The translations under genes and the position numbers were made by a program. A DNA stretch of 64,000 nucleotides from Streptococcus australis. Lineage in GTDB: Bacteria > Bacillota > Bacilli > Lactobacillales > Streptococcaceae. Below, piece after piece: positions 37,254-47,007 of the stretch. Numbering within the stretch: position 1 is the first letter of the stretch; every line of letters starts with the position of its first letter. The DNA lies in contig NZ_RJPZ01000002.1 in the NCBI RefSeq assembly GCF_003943615.1, positions 222,486 through 286,485 on the forward strand, written 5' to 3'. The notes under the pieces were generated by a model that made no database searches, was not told the DNA's origin, and worked only from the letters and a program-made list of their open reading frames with translations.

Positions 37254-37607
37254 TTATGCTAAGGTTGCTGAAAGATCGACAGCATTTGCTTCGTGCCATA
37301 GCTTTTCTAGATTATAGTGGGCACGCATTTCTTCTGAGAAGACATGAACCACCACACCACCTAAGTCAAGAAGGACCCAACCTCCTGCTGAGTCACCTTC
37401 GACGTGGCTGGCATTGCCCCCAGCTTCAACGACTTTCTCGCGAATATTTTCTGCGATCGCTTCCAACTGACGGCTGTTCATAGAGCTTGCGATAACAAAG
37501 TAATCCGTCACACTGGTCAAGCTTTGAACATCCAAAGCCACAATATCTTCTGCACGTTTTTCATCGGCAGCTTTAACAACAAGTTCAAGTAATTCTTTTT
37601 CTTTCAT
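37254..37607 (-). CDS. rsfS: Ribosomal silencing factor RsfS
   Basis: A 117-residue protein that binds uL14 of the large ribosomal subunit and blocks subunit joining in starvation. Features are [45 protein letters not shown] and a final YNLEKLW. Its ATG abuts the yqeK stop codon. Confidence 0.95.
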   Translation of the reverse strand: MKEKELLELVVKAADEKRAEDIVALDVQSLTSVTDYFVIASSMNSRQLEAIAENIREKVVEAGGNASHVEGDSAGGWVLLDLGGVVVHVFSEEMRAHYNLEKLWHEANAVDLSATLA

Positions 37608-38201
37608 TTAGTCCTCTTTCAAATACTTCACAAAGGCGTTATAGGTTTCAAGGGTTTGGGGATAGATGGGCAATCCTTGGTGGGCCAGGTGTTCGACTGT
37701 ACGAGCTGTTTCATAGGCCACGGCACGATCTAAGGAGACTTGGGCGATATCACGTGCTTGCTCCACCCCTGGGAAGGACCGGTTGTGCTCAATGTAATCT
37801 GCCACATAGACAATCTTGTCTAAGGTTGACATCTGTCCACTCCCCACAGTGTGAATCTCAATACTGCGAAGAATGGCTGGATCTGTCAGCCCGAGATCTT
37901 CTTGGATCTTGTAAATCCCGACCATTCCATGCCAGACATTGTTGCCCCAGTTTTTTAATGCTGGATCCAGCTCATAACGATCGATCAAGTCTAGAAATTC
38001 CTGATCCGATAATTTCTTGGCGTAGTCATGTAATAGACCGGCTAGGCCAGCCTGCTCTTCATCTACCCCATAGCGCTTGGCTAAGTCACGAGCAGCCTTC
38101 TCAACCCCTAAACAGTGGGTTAGGCGTTTTTCCGGCAAGATTTGACCCATTTTTTCGAGCAAGACCTCTCGAGAAAAGCCGAGATAGTTTTCATAGGTCA
38201 T
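37608..38201 (-). CDS. yqeK: YqeK family HD hydrolase (bis-nucleosyl tetraphosphatase)
   Basis: A 197-residue HD-domain protein. Its metal motifs are [12 protein letters not shown] (His), [10 protein letters not shown] (His-Asp), WHGMVG and [24 protein letters not shown]. Family members split diadenosine tetraphosphate into two ADP. Overlaps nadD by 4 bp and abuts rsfS, forming a tight nadD-yqeK-rsfS unit. Confidence 0.93.
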   Translation of the reverse strand: MTYENYLGFSREVLLEKMGQILPEKRLTHCLGVEKAARDLAKRYGVDEEQAGLAGLLHDYAKKLSDQEFLDLIDRYELDPALKNWGNNVWHGMVGIYKIQEDLGLTDPAILRSIEIHTVGSGQMSTLDKIVYVADYIEHNRSFPGVEQARDIAQVSLDRAVAYETARTVEHLAHQGLPIYPQTLETYNAFVKYLKED

Positions 38202-38830
38202 TGATACAACCCTTCTTTCTTGATATAGTCCAAGACTGGTTTTGGCAGCATAAAGTTGGGCGTCCGACCTTGAGCGATAAACTCGCGAACCATGCTAGAA
38301 GAGATATCCATCAAGGGAACATCCACCCAAATCACGGGGTAAGAAGTTCCCGCCTTGTAACGGGGGCGTTGAACCCCGACAAACTGGACCATCTCTACTA
38401 ACTCGTCAATCCGATACCATTTTGGCAGGTAGTCCACCATATCGGCTCCAATGATAAAGTAATAGTCTGTATCAGGCTCTCGCTCATTGAGTAACTTCAT
38501 CGTATCGTAGGTATAAGAAATCCCTTTACGCTCTAGCTCAATCGTCTCGATTTCTAGTCCTTCAATCCCTTCAATGGCTAGTTCCAACATTTTCAGGCGA
38601 TGACGCTCATCAATGGTTTCTTTTTTATCCACATGCGGAGGCTCATATTCTGGCATGAGAAGGACCTTGTCCAAGCCCAATTGCTGGCGGACCTGGTCCG
38701 CAACTACAAGATGGGCATTATGGACAGGATTAAAATTCCCTCCGAGGATTCCCACTTGTTTGCGTTTCTTATCTTTGATCTCTGGCTCTAACTCCACCTT
38801 GGTAAAGGGGGTTAATAGTTCAATGGCCAT
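38198..38830 (-). CDS. nadD: Nicotinate-nucleotide adenylyltransferase
   Basis: A 210-residue enzyme making deamido-NAD from nicotinate mononucleotide and ATP. The nucleotidylyl motif [15 protein letters not shown] (28-42) and C-terminal [10 protein letters not shown] are both present. It has a slightly long N-terminus common in streptococci. It lies 21 bp downstream of yhbY. Confidence 0.95.
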   Translation of the reverse strand: MAIELLTPFTKVELEPEIKDKKRKQVGILGGNFNPVHNAHLVVADQVRQQLGLDKVLLMPEYEPPHVDKKETIDERHRLKMLELAIEGIEGLEIETIELERKGISYTYDTMKLLNEREPDTDYYFIIGADMVDYLPKWYRIDELVEMVQFVGVQRPRYKAGTSYPVIWVDVPLMDISSSMVREFIAQGRTPNFMLPKPVLDYIKKEGLYQ

Positions 38831-38851
38831 ATACCTGCTCTCCTGTGTCTC

Positions 38852-39163
38852 TTAGATTTCTTTCACTTTGACTGAAATCTTCCGGTTTTCTTTTTTGCTT
38901 GATTGTTTATACAAGATGAGGATGCGTCCAATTTTTTGAACCGTATCCACACCGATTTCTTCTTCCAAGATTTCCGCTACTTCATGGATATTCTCATCCG
39001 TATTTTGAAGGAGGGTCACCTTGATCAGTTCGCGAGCGTCTAGCGCTTGGCGAACACTGGTTTTGATTTGATCGTTAAGCCCGTTTTTCCCGATTTGGAT
39101 AATAGGTTTGAGGCTGTGGGCTTGGCTATTGAGGAAAGCCCGTTGTTTGGATGTTAATGTCAT
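38852..39163 (-). CDS. yhbY: Ribosome assembly RNA-binding protein YhbY
   Basis: A 103-residue CRM-domain protein with the family start LTSKQRAFLNSQAHSLKPII and the GKNGLN loop (GxxG type). It binds pre-50S ribosomal RNA. It lies downstream of yqeH, separated by a 225-bp gap holding a structured element. Confidence 0.94.
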   Translation of the reverse strand: MTLTSKQRAFLNSQAHSLKPIIQIGKNGLNDQIKTSVRQALDARELIKVTLLQNTDENIHEVAEILEEEIGVDTVQKIGRILILYKQSSKKENRKISVKVKEI

Positions 39164-39184
39164 GTTTTTTACTTCCTTTTTCTT

Positions 39185-39337
39185 GATCGTTATTTTAAGT
39201 GGTGGGGACGGCCGGAACTAATTTTTCAAAGATCTCATCTTTGAAAAATGGATTTCCTCACCTCAAAATTGAGCCTTGGTCTCAATTTTGCCCTTGCCAA
39301 TCGATCGATTGGCAACTACACCACGGCAATAACGATC
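39185..39337. repeat. Cloverleaf-like structured element (outer stem plus three hairpins)
   Basis: Outer arms GATCGTTATT (39185-39194) and AATAACGATC (39328-39337) are perfectly complementary, followed inward by GTGGTG (39199-39204) and CACCAC (39319-39324). Inside lie three perfect hairpins: 13-bp arms at 39221-39249, 10-bp arms at 39264-39290, and a 22-bp full palindrome at 39294-39315. It is not a tRNA and matches no family I recognise. It fills the yqeH-yhbY gap. Confidence 0.75.
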
Positions 39338-39388
39338 TATTTATGAGCTCACTTGGTTCGCTCTTTAATTCCAATTTGTTCCAAGTTT

Positions 39389-40495
39389 TTAAATGATAGC
39401 TTTGCGTGATACGACGGCGACGCCTTCTGGTGCCCAGACCGCTATTTTGGCTTTTCCATTGACGCGGATCCAGCCAAGCCCAGAGATAACGAGGTCTGTC
39501 TTGTCCTTGATGGTAAACTCATGAGAAACCAATGGTGGGAAGTCTTCTTTTTCCTTGCTGTTAGGAGGTGTTAACAAGCCACCGACATGCTTGTCATAAA
39601 AGGCGGTCGCTCCTTCGAGTTTGGTCCGGTGAAGCTTGAGTTCGTTATCAAAAAAGGCGGTGAAACCTTGTTTTTCCCCCTTGATAAAGTCAAACCGTCC
39701 CAAGCCACCCAAGAAGAGGGTTTGCTCTGGGTTAAGCTGATAAGTCTTAGGCTTGATTTCCTTTTTAGGACTGACATACTTGAGGTTTTTAGCCGTCAAG
39801 TAGTGAGCCATCTGGTGGCGGTGGATAATCCCTGGTGTATCGTAGATGTAGGATCCATCGTCCAGTGGGATTTCGATCTTGTCCAGTGTCGTTCCTGGGA
39901 AGCGAGAGGTTGTAATGATATCCTTATCGCCTGTGATTTCTTGGATAATCGCATTGATGAGGGTCGATTTCCCTACGTTGGTCACACCCACCACATAGAC
40001 ATCACGGCCTTTGCGGTGCTGCTCAATTTTTTCCATCAAGTCCTTGATGGCACTCTTGTTTTGGGCAGAGGTGAGGACCACATCGACAGGACGCATGCCT
40101 TCTTCGTGGGCCCGCTCCATCAACCAATGGGTCACCTTGCTATCTTTAACAGACTTGGGCAAGATGTCTTTTTTATTTCCGACCAAGAGGACATCATTTC
40201 CTGCTACAAAGCGAGGTAAGCCGGGGATGACGGAGCCATTAAAGTCAAAAATATCGACTACATTGACCACGAGAGCATCACTATCTCCTACTTCGTGTAA
40301 CAATTTCAGGAAATCATCATCTGTCAGATGTACATCTGTGATTTCATTGTAGTGACGAAGACGGAAACAGCGTTGGCAATAGACTTCGCCTGTTTCCAAT
40401 CCCTTTTCAAGAGCTGATTGGGGAGTGTAGCCTAGTCCCTCTTTGTTTTCTGTCTGAATGGGGGCTCCACAGCCAATACAGAATAATTCTTCCAT
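39389..40495 (-). CDS. yqeH: Ribosome biogenesis GTPase YqeH
   Basis: A 368-residue circularly permuted GTPase for 30S subunit assembly. An N-terminal zinc finger (CIGCGAP ... CQRCFRLRHYNEI) is followed by G4 NKKDILP, then G1 GVTNVGKSTL and G3 DTPGI, the permuted order typical of YqeH/YlqF proteins. It follows yqeG by 2 bp. Confidence 0.95.
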   Translation of the reverse strand: MEELFCIGCGAPIQTENKEGLGYTPQSALEKGLETGEVYCQRCFRLRHYNEITDVHLTDDDFLKLLHEVGDSDALVVNVVDIFDFNGSVIPGLPRFVAGNDVLLVGNKKDILPKSVKDSKVTHWLMERAHEEGMRPVDVVLTSAQNKSAIKDLMEKIEQHRKGRDVYVVGVTNVGKSTLINAIIQEITGDKDIITTSRFPGTTLDKIEIPLDDGSYIYDTPGIIHRHQMAHYLTAKNLKYVSPKKEIKPKTYQLNPEQTLFLGGLGRFDFIKGEKQGFTAFFDNELKLHRTKLEGATAFYDKHVGGLLTPPNSKEKEDFPPLVSHEFTIKDKTDLVISGLGWIRVNGKAKIAVWAPEGVAVVSRKAII

Positions 40496-40497
40496 TC

Positions 40498-41025
40498 TTA
40501 AATTCCTTTTTTATATACAATCGGACCATATTTTTCGGCCATTTGCTTCATGACACGGCGTTCACGCGCCCGGTTGATCTGGGTCTTGATGGAGTCATGC
40601 TCGACCAAAGGCTTGACCAAAATCGAACGAATGCCCGCCCGATGAGCTGCCCGGATGTCGGTCATCAATTGATCCCCTACCATGACCACTTCATTTTTTT
40701 CATAGTGGAAACGTTTGAGAGCTCGGTCAATCCCAAAGGTAAAAGGCTTAAGCGACCAAGCTTCATAGTCAATATCAAATTTCTCAACCGCGCGCTTGAC
40801 CCGTTTAGGACTATTATTGGACACCACGATGACCCGAATCCCGCCATCACGAAGGTCATGCAACCACTGGCGCATCTCTGGGGTTCCATCCGGATTATTC
40901 CATGCAATCAAGGTATTATCCAAATCCACAAGGACTGCCTTGATCCCCTGTTTTTTCAAGTCTGCAACGGTGAGATCATAGGCTGCTTCCACCGCAAAAT
41001 CTGGTTTGTAATTTTCGATTGACAC
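40498..41025 (-). CDS. yqeG: YqeG family HAD IIIA-type phosphatase
   Basis: A 175-residue HAD-fold phosphatase with the nucleophile motif VDLDNTLIAWN, VSNNSPKRV (motif II) and GDQLMTDI (motif III/IV). The physiological substrate is unknown. A GTG start at 41025 is chosen: it follows GGAGAAAAAC and gives the usual MSIENYKPDFAVEA start. The ATG four codons upstream has no ribosome site. First gene of the yqeG-yqeH-yhbY-nadD-yqeK-rsfS cluster. Confidence 0.93.
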   Translation of the reverse strand: MSIENYKPDFAVEAAYDLTVADLKKQGIKAVLVDLDNTLIAWNNPDGTPEMRQWLHDLRDGGIRVIVVSNNSPKRVKRAVEKFDIDYEAWSLKPFTFGIDRALKRFHYEKNEVVMVGDQLMTDIRAAHRAGIRSILVKPLVEHDSIKTQINRARERRVMKQMAEKYGPIVYKKGI

Positions 41026-41144
41026 GTTTTTCTCCATTTTTTATATTCTCTTCATTGTAGCATAAATGGACGTATTTTGCACTTGCTTCATCGCCCCTAT
41101 TGGAAAAAGCATAGTTTGGTTTGTTATCTAAAATAGACAAAATC

Positions 41145-41173
41145 GTTACAAACTTTCAAAAACATGATATAGT
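41145..41173 (+). promoter_or_regulatory. Promoter of the TVP38 family gene
   Basis: GTTACA (41145-41150), 17 bp, TATAGT (41168-41173), 25 bp before the start codon at 41199. It rules out the longer open frame from 41121. Confidence 0.6.
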
Positions 41174-41198
41174 AGAAGAAAAAATACATGGAAGAGTT

Positions 41199-41819
41199 AT
41201 GATAGCAAAAGAAAAAAAATTGAGGGAGGTTTCTCCTCTCCTCCAAAAAATCATCAATTGGTCCTCCATCATTGGAGCCCTTGCAACCCTTGCTTTCTGT
41301 ATATGGGCCTACTTTGCTGGTATCCTCCAATCCAAGGAAACCTTGTCGGCTTTTATTCTTCAAGCAGGAATCTTTGGACCCCCTCTCTTTATCCTTCTTC
41401 AGATCCTTCAAACAGTGGTCCCTATTATCCCCGGCGCTCTAACATCTGTCGCTGGTGTCTTTATATATGGCCACATCATCGGGACCATCTACAACTACAT
41501 TGGAATTGTCATTGGCTGTGCCATTATCTTCCAGCTCGCGAGAATGTACGGGCCTAAATTTGTCCAGTCTATGGTCAGTCAGAAGACTTACGAAAAGTAT
41601 ATTAACTGGCTTAACGAAGGCAAGCGTTTTGACCGTTTCTTCATCTTCATGATGATCTGGCCCATCAGTCCTGCAGACTTTCTCTGTATGCTAGCTGGTT
41701 TGACCAATATGACCTTCAAACGCTACATGACGATTATTATTTTGTGCAAGCCGATTACTTTGGTCATCTACACTTATGGACTCACCTATATCATCGACTA
41801 TTTCTGGCAAATGATGTAA
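41199..41819 (+). CDS. TVP38/TMEM64 (DedA-like) family membrane protein
   Basis: A 206-residue membrane protein with about five helices. The VTT/DedA-type core shows FGPPLFILLQILQTVVPIIPGALTSVAGV, then GCAIIFQLARMYG and WPISPADFLCMLAGLTNM. The family is implicated in phospholipid flipping or transport; the exact role here is unknown. Start at 41199 after GGAAGAG, supported by the promoter position. A 4-codon ORF (MEEL) overlaps the start as ATGA. Confidence 0.85.
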   Translation: MIAKEKKLREVSPLLQKIINWSSIIGALATLAFCIWAYFAGILQSKETLSAFILQAGIFGPPLFILLQILQTVVPIIPGALTSVAGVFIYGHIIGTIYNYIGIVIGCAIIFQLARMYGPKFVQSMVSQKTYEKYINWLNEGKRFDRFFIFMMIWPISPADFLCMLAGLTNMTFKRYMTIIILCKPITLVIYTYGLTYIIDYFWQMM

Positions 41820-41854
41820 AAAAGATGTTGAGCAATAGCCCAACATCTTTTTTT
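41820..41854. terminator. Bidirectional terminator between TVP38 and EamA genes
   Basis: AAAGATGTTG / CAACATCTTT stem with A and T runs on both sides, serving both convergent genes. Confidence 0.92.
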
Positions 41855-42764
41855 ATAGAATTCCTTTTTCTTTTTGAATAATGAGGTCTTTCAGAGAGAT
41901 CAGAAGCACTGCTAACAGAATCATCCCCATCCCTATAAAATCAATCGCATAGAACTGATCATTCATGATCAAATAGGCAAAAAATACAGCGGAAATAGGC
42001 TCAATTGAAGCTAATAAACTACCTTTTACTGCCCCAACCATCGAGGTTCCTTTGAGAAAGGCCGTATAAGCAAAAATAGTTCCCAACACGATCAAGCCAA
42101 AGAGGGCCAGAAGGTTATCAGAAGAATAATGTCCTTGAAAGGATACCAGGCCACTAAAAGGAACCATGAGAATTCCTGGTAAGAGCATACCTACCCCAAT
42201 AACTGGCATGCTTCCCCATTTTTTGATTAAGTTGAGGGGCAAGATAATATAGAGAGCATAGGCAAAGGCAGAAAACAAGCCCCAACCTAGACCCTTGGGC
42301 GTAATAGCCAACTGATGCAACTGTCCATGGGTTGCAATCAGAAAGGTCCCCCCAATCGCTAATAGCATGGAAGCAATCTCTGAGACAGTAGGCCCAACGC
42401 GGTCCTTGACGCAGGTATAGGCTAAAACACCAACTGGGCAAACATATTGAAGCACCGTAGCGGTCCCAGCATTGGTTTCTGCAATGGCGATCAGATAGGT
42501 TAACTGAGTCAATAGCAAACCCAAAAAGGCAAATAGAATCAAAGATAGATAAGAGCTTTTATCCTTCAAAAAGGCAAAAAACTTCTCCTTATCAGACAGA
42601 TAAGCAAAGAGAATGAGGACGGCACCTGAAATCAGCAGGCGAATATTGGTCAAGATAATAGCCGAAAAACCGTGTGCCATCAAATATTGCCCACTCACTC
42701 CAGAAAGCCCCCAGGCAATCCCAGCAATCACAGTCATCAAGGTTCCTTTAAAAGATGTAGACAT
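41853..42764 (-). CDS. DMT superfamily transporter, EamA type
   Basis: A 303-residue membrane protein with ten predicted helices in two EamA repeats (IAGIAWGLSGVSGQYLMAHG and the second around GWGLFSAFAYALYIILPLNLIKKWG). It probably exports or imports a small metabolite; the substrate is unknown. Start at the ATG at 42764 after GGGAGG; a TTG four codons upstream overlaps that ribosome site. Confidence 0.85.
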   Translation of the reverse strand: MSTSFKGTLMTVIAGIAWGLSGVSGQYLMAHGFSAIILTNIRLLISGAVLILFAYLSDKEKFFAFLKDKSSYLSLILFAFLGLLLTQLTYLIAIAETNAGTATVLQYVCPVGVLAYTCVKDRVGPTVSEIASMLLAIGGTFLIATHGQLHQLAITPKGLGWGLFSAFAYALYIILPLNLIKKWGSMPVIGVGMLLPGILMVPFSGLVSFQGHYSSDNLLALFGLIVLGTIFAYTAFLKGTSMVGAVKGSLLASIEPISAVFFAYLIMNDQFYAIDFIGMGMILLAVLLISLKDLIIQKEKGIL

Positions 42765-42817
42765 ATTGCCTCCCAAAACTAATTAATACGGTACTCTACT
42801 TCTTCTCTATTCTATCA

Positions 42818-42847
42818 CAAAAACCAGCCCAAATGGACTGGTTTTTT
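42818..42847 (-). terminator. Terminator of the alcohol dehydrogenase gene
   Basis: AAACCAG(C)CC ... GG(A)CTGGTTT hairpin with a T-run on the minus strand, 17 bp past the stop. Confidence 0.85.
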
Positions 42848-42863
42848 CTAAAAGTTTGATACA

Positions 42864-43904
42864 TTACGGCTCAACCAAAATCTTGATTTGGGCTTTATCT
42901 TGTGTTAATTCAACAAATCCCTCTTCAACGATATTTTCCAATTTAATTTTCTTGGTTACTAATTTCTCAGCAGAGAAGTAACCTTGTTCCATCAATTCCA
43001 ATACTTTAGGGAAGATGTGGCGATAAGCGATAATCCCTTTGAGGGTCTTTTCTTGAATGGCGAATTCATTTGGATTGATGCTGGCTTCACGTTCCCAAAT
43101 GGAAACAACCATACACTCACCAGCCTTATGCACAGCTGCCAAAGCTTGTCCAAGAACAACAGGAACCCCTGTCACTTCATAAGAAACATCTGCACCACCA
43201 TCCGTCAAACGATGAATGGCTTCAACGATTGATTCACCTTCTTCTGGGCGAACCACAATGGCACCCAATTCTTCAGCCTTAGCTTGGCGTTCAGGAGACA
43301 ATTCAACCGCATAAATTTTCGATGCCCCAGCTGCACGGAGAGCTTCCACGATCAAAAGACCGATTGGGCCCAAACCAAAGATAACAGCTGTATCCCCAGC
43401 TTTCAAAGCAGACTGACGAACTGCATAAACGGCAACAGCAGCAGGTTCTGTAAGCGCAGCCTGCTCGAAGCTCAAGCTATCTGGAATCACATGGACCAAA
43501 TCTCCATCTAGGACACAATATTTAGCAAAACCACCATCTGCAGCAAGGCCGACGAAGTTCAAGTTTGGATCGAGGTTATAATCACCAATTAAGTTGTGTT
43601 TTGCCAAAATTGGTTCGATTGTCACACGATCGCCGACTTTGACACGAGTCACATCGCTTCCAACCTCAACAATTTCCCCAGCAAACTCATGACCGAGGGT
43701 CACGGGTGCTTTTTGACCAGAATAAACATGCTCTTCTGTTGGAATGAAGATTGGCCCATCCAAGTATTCATGCAAGTCTGTCCCACAGATTCCCGTGAAT
43801 TTGACTGCAACCTTTACTTGATGGGGTTGTACTTCTGGAACTTCCACTTCCTCGATGCGAACGTCCTTTTTGCCGTGCCAGCGGGCAGCTTTCATTGTTT
43901 CCAT
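42864..43904 (-). CDS. Zinc-type alcohol dehydrogenase, 2,3-butanediol dehydrogenase-like
   Basis: A 346-residue medium-chain dehydrogenase. It has catalytic zinc motifs GICGTDLHEY and GHEFAGEIVEVG and the cofactor motif VIFGLGPIGLL. The order and the YNLDPNLNFVGLAADGGFAKY region match (R,R)-butanediol dehydrogenases. The lobe that normally carries four structural-zinc cysteines reads EPILAKHNLIGDYNLD and has none. It has a strong promoter with an upstream palindrome, so it is a regulated single gene. Likely reaction: acetoin to 2,3-butanediol with NADH. Confidence 0.83.
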   Translation of the reverse strand: METMKAARWHGKKDVRIEEVEVPEVQPHQVKVAVKFTGICGTDLHEYLDGPIFIPTEEHVYSGQKAPVTLGHEFAGEIVEVGSDVTRVKVGDRVTIEPILAKHNLIGDYNLDPNLNFVGLAADGGFAKYCVLDGDLVHVIPDSLSFEQAALTEPAAVAVYAVRQSALKAGDTAVIFGLGPIGLLIVEALRAAGASKIYAVELSPERQAKAEELGAIVVRPEEGESIVEAIHRLTDGGADVSYEVTGVPVVLGQALAAVHKAGECMVVSIWEREASINPNEFAIQEKTLKGIIAYRHIFPKVLELMEQGYFSAEKLVTKKIKLENIVEEGFVELTQDKAQIKILVEP

Positions 43905-43960
43905 ATGATTCTCCTATTTTCTATGAATTGCAATTCCCTTTCAGGAAACCCGATAACCAT

Positions 43961-43989
43961 ATTGTAAGCCTTTTCACAAACTTTGTCAA
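43961..43989 (-). promoter_or_regulatory. Strong promoter of the alcohol dehydrogenase gene
   Basis: Minus strand TTGACA (43984-43989), 17 bp, TACAAT (43961-43966): nearly consensus. Confidence 0.85.
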
Positions 43990-44011
43990 GGAGGATTGAA
44001 AGCTTAACTGA

Positions 44012-44032
44012 CTATTTTCTATTCGAAAATAG
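44012..44032. promoter_or_regulatory. Palindrome upstream of the alcohol dehydrogenase promoter
   Basis: CTATTTTC-TATTC-GAAAATAG has perfect 8-bp arms about 25 bp above the -35 box. Possible activator or repressor site; the protein is unknown. Confidence 0.45.
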
Positions 44033-44062
44033 ATAAAATTTTCAAGCCACTTATTAAGTACT

Positions 44063-44092
44063 AAAAAAACAGACACCTAAAGGTGCCTGTTC
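44063..44092 (-). terminator. Terminator of the gatCAB operon
   Basis: ACAGACACC / GGTGCCTGT stem with one wobble. A seven-T run follows on the minus strand, just after the gatB stop. Confidence 0.92.
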
Positions 44093-44095
44093 CTT

Positions 44096-45541
44096 TTATT
44101 CACTATCCTTCAACTTAGCCAATTCTTGGGCAAGTAACTTGAGGGCTACTTGTGGGTTGGCTTGGCCTTTGGTTGCTTTCATGAGGAAGCCTGTGAAGGC
44201 CTTATCCGCATTCCGTTTCCCTGACTTAAAGTCAGCTACGGCCGCTTCATTATCTGCAAAGACTTGGTGGATGATTGGAATCAAGACTTCAGGGTCTGAA
44301 ATCTGTACCAATCCAGCTTTTTCGACGTATTCACGCGCACCGCCACCGTTTTTCGCCAAGTGAACGAAGACTTTCTTAGCAATCTTAGAAGAAATCGTTC
44401 CATCTTCGATGATGGCAATCATTTCTACCAAGTTTTCTGGTGTCAATTGGATTTCTTCCAGCGTTTTGCCTTCCGCGTTCAAGAATTGTGCCACTTCTCC
44501 TTGGAGCCAGTTAGACACTTGTTTAGCATCTCCACCAAGGGCTACGGCTGCTTCAAAGAAGTCAGAGGTCACTTTAGTCGCTGTCAATTGGTTGGCATCA
44601 TAGTCAGACAAGCCCAGCTCTGTCACATAGCGAGCCCGACGGTCTTTTGGAAACTCTGGCAACTCCGTGCGCATTTCCTCAATCCACTCATCTGAGATTT
44701 CAAACAAGGGAAGGTCTGGTTCTGGGAAGTAACGATAATCCGCTGCCCCTTCTTTGACCCGCATAAGGATGGTACTCTTGTTGGCTTCATCGTAACGACG
44801 CGTTTCTTGACGAATGATCCCACCTGAACACAAGATTTTCGCTTGACGCTCCACTTCATATTCAAGACCTTTACGGACGTTTGAGAAGGAGTTCAAGTTC
44901 TTCAACTCTGTCTTGGTCCCAAATTCCTCTTGACCATATGGACGAAGGGAAATGTTGGCATCCACCCGCATGGATCCTTCTTCCATCTTCACGTCAGAAA
45001 TGCCTGTGTATTGGATGACTTCTTTCAAAGCTGTCAAATAAGCGTAGGCTTCTTCAGGAGAACGCATATCGGCTTCAGATACGATTTCGATCAATGGCAC
45101 CCCTTGACGGTTAAGGTCTACATATGAGAAACCGTCTGTTCCATGCGTGTTCTTACCGGCATCTTCTTCCAAGTGAGCCCGTTCAATCCCGATTTTCTTG
45201 GTTGAGCCGTCTTCCAATTGCACTTCAATCCAACCGTTGTAACCAATTGGCTCGTCAAATTGCGAAATTTGGTAGGCCTTTGGATTATCAGGATAGAAAT
45301 AGTTCTTACGGTCAAAGTGCATGTGCTGGTGGATATCCATGTTCAGCGCCAAGGCAGCCTTGATTCCAGCATCCACAACACCCTTGTTCAAGACAGGAAG
45401 TACCCCTGGGAAAGACCAGTCGATCACATTGGTATTGGCATTTTGCTCGTTCCCAAAGTGAGCAGAGGTTGGTGAGAAGATTTTTGAATTTGTATTCAAT
45501 TCAACGTGGACTTCAAGTCCGATGACTGTTTCAAAGTTCAT
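44096..45541 (-). CDS. gatB: Asp-tRNA(Asn)/Glu-tRNA(Gln) amidotransferase subunit B
   Basis: A 481-residue kinase/tRNA-binding subunit that activates misacylated Glu-tRNA-Gln or Asp-tRNA-Asn. Features are the start [14 protein letters not shown], the signature [17 protein letters not shown], and a C-terminal YqeY-like tail (from about 330). The start shares a base with the gatA stop. Last gene of gatC-gatA-gatB. Confidence 0.97.
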   Translation of the reverse strand: MNFETVIGLEVHVELNTNSKIFSPTSAHFGNEQNANTNVIDWSFPGVLPVLNKGVVDAGIKAALALNMDIHQHMHFDRKNYFYPDNPKAYQISQFDEPIGYNGWIEVQLEDGSTKKIGIERAHLEEDAGKNTHGTDGFSYVDLNRQGVPLIEIVSEADMRSPEEAYAYLTALKEVIQYTGISDVKMEEGSMRVDANISLRPYGQEEFGTKTELKNLNSFSNVRKGLEYEVERQAKILCSGGIIRQETRRYDEANKSTILMRVKEGAADYRYFPEPDLPLFEISDEWIEEMRTELPEFPKDRRARYVTELGLSDYDANQLTATKVTSDFFEAAVALGGDAKQVSNWLQGEVAQFLNAEGKTLEEIQLTPENLVEMIAIIEDGTISSKIAKKVFVHLAKNGGGAREYVEKAGLVQISDPEVLIPIIHQVFADNEAAVADFKSGKRNADKAFTGFLMKATKGQANPQVALKLLAQELAKLKDSE

Positions 45542-47007
45542 TAATTGTCACCTCCGAAAATAAGGGGTTGTTGCTTGTGGTAATCCGTCGTTGCTTCAAA
45601 TGCTGCTGCGGCTTGATAGATCGTTTCTTCGGAATACTTAGGACCAATCAACTGCAAACCAACTGGCAGTCCTTGGGCAAAGCCTGCAGGAATCGAAATC
45701 CCTGGTAGACCTGCCAAGTTAACTGGAATGGTCAACAAATCCGCCAAGTACATTGCAACTGGATCATGGCTGAGCGAATCCAAATCAAAGGCTACACTTG
45801 GTGCTGTAGGACCTAAAATCAAATCGTAATCCGCAAAGACTTTTTCAAAGTCTTGGATAATAAGGGTCCGGACTTGACCAGCCTTCTTGTAGTATGCATC
45901 GTAGTATCCTGATGACAAACTAAAGGTCCCAAGCATGATCCGGCGTTTGACCTCATCACCAAAACCTTGGCTACGAGTGTTGACATAGATATCGTCCAAG
46001 TTCTTAGCATCTTCCGCACGGAAACCATAACGAATGCCATCGAAACGTTGCAAGTTTGAAGATGCTTCTGAAGAAGCAATGATGTAGTAGACAGCAACCC
46101 CGTATTTAGAATGAGGCAAGCTGACTTCTTCGACTGTTGCTCCCAATTTTTCAAAGTGCTTAGCCGCATTAAGGATGGTTTCTTTGACTTCTGGGTCAAT
46201 TCCTTCCCCAAGATATTCTTTCGGAAGGGCAATCTTCATACCTTTGATGTCTTGACCAATCTTAGAAGTGTAGTCTGCTACACGTACTGGTGCAGAAGTT
46301 GAATCTTTAACATCTTCGCTAGCAATGACATTAAGCAAGAGGGCATTTTCCTTAACTGTTGGCGCAAAAGGACCAATTTGATCCAATGAGCTACCAAAAG
46401 CAATCAGACCAAAACGGGAAACCGTTCCATAGGTAGGCTTGAGTCCAACAATCCCGTTAAAAGCAGCTGGCTGGCGGATAGAACCACCTGTATCCGAACC
46501 AAGGGACAAACGGACTTGACCCGAAGCTACAGCTGCTGCCGAACCACTGGATGAACCCCCAGGAACCTTGCTGTGGTCCCAAGCATTCTTGGTTGGTCCA
46601 TAGTAAGAAGTCTCACCAGATCCACCCATGGCAAATTCATCCATGTTGGTCTTCCCGATGACAATCATATCTTTAGCTTTGGCATTGGCAACCGCTGTCG
46701 CATCAAAGATAGGCTCGTAGTTGTAGAGCATTTTTGAGGCCGCAGTCGTCAAGATGCCGTCAGTAGAGATGTTATCTTTGACAGCGAGTGGGATCCCAGA
46801 CAGGAGGTTGTCAGCATCGATTCCTTTTTCGTCAATAGCCTTGGCTTGTGCAAGAGCAGCTTCTTCAGCTACCGTCACAAATGCATTGACTGCTTCTTCA
46901 CGCGACTTAATATCGTCAAGAGTCGCTTGAGTCAATTCTGTTGCTGAAATTTCCTTAGCAACAAGGAGATTGTGCAACTCTTCAATGGTTTTATTGTTGA
47001 ATGACAT
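45541..47007 (-). CDS. gatA: Asp-tRNA(Asn)/Glu-tRNA(Gln) amidotransferase subunit A
   Basis: A 488-residue amidase that releases ammonia from glutamine. The Ser-cisSer-Lys triad is visible: [10 protein letters not shown] (Lys), [14 protein letters not shown] and [14 protein letters not shown] (Ser pair). It shares a base with the stops and starts of gatC and gatB, so the three are translationally coupled. Confidence 0.97.
   Translation of the reverse strand: MSFNNKTIEELHNLLVAKEISATELTQATLDDIKSREEAVNAFVTVAEEAALAQAKAIDEKGIDADNLLSGIPLAVKDNISTDGILTTAASKMLYNYEPIFDATAVANAKAKDMIVIGKTNMDEFAMGGSGETSYYGPTKNAWDHSKVPGGSSSGSAAAVASGQVRLSLGSDTGGSIRQPAAFNGIVGLKPTYGTVSRFGLIAFGSSLDQIGPFAPTVKENALLLNVIASEDVKDSTSAPVRVADYTSKIGQDIKGMKIALPKEYLGEGIDPEVKETILNAAKHFEKLGATVEEVSLPHSKYGVAVYYIIASSEASSNLQRFDGIRYGFRAEDAKNLDDIYVNTRSQGFGDEVKRRIMLGTFSLSSGYYDAYYKKAGQVRTLIIQDFEKVFADYDLILGPTAPSVAFDLDSLSHDPVAMYLADLLTIPVNLAGLPGISIPAGFAQGLPVGLQLIGPKYSEETIYQAAAAFEATTDYHKQQPLIFGGDN

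Noticed and set aside
39185..39337. Cloverleaf element as a tRNA gene
   Set aside because: Stem lengths are wrong and it has no TTCGANNC loop, anticodon arm or CCA-type acceptor.
41121..41198. Longer N-terminus of the TVP38 protein
   Set aside because: The promoter at 41145-41173 lies inside this stretch, so it would not be transcribed.
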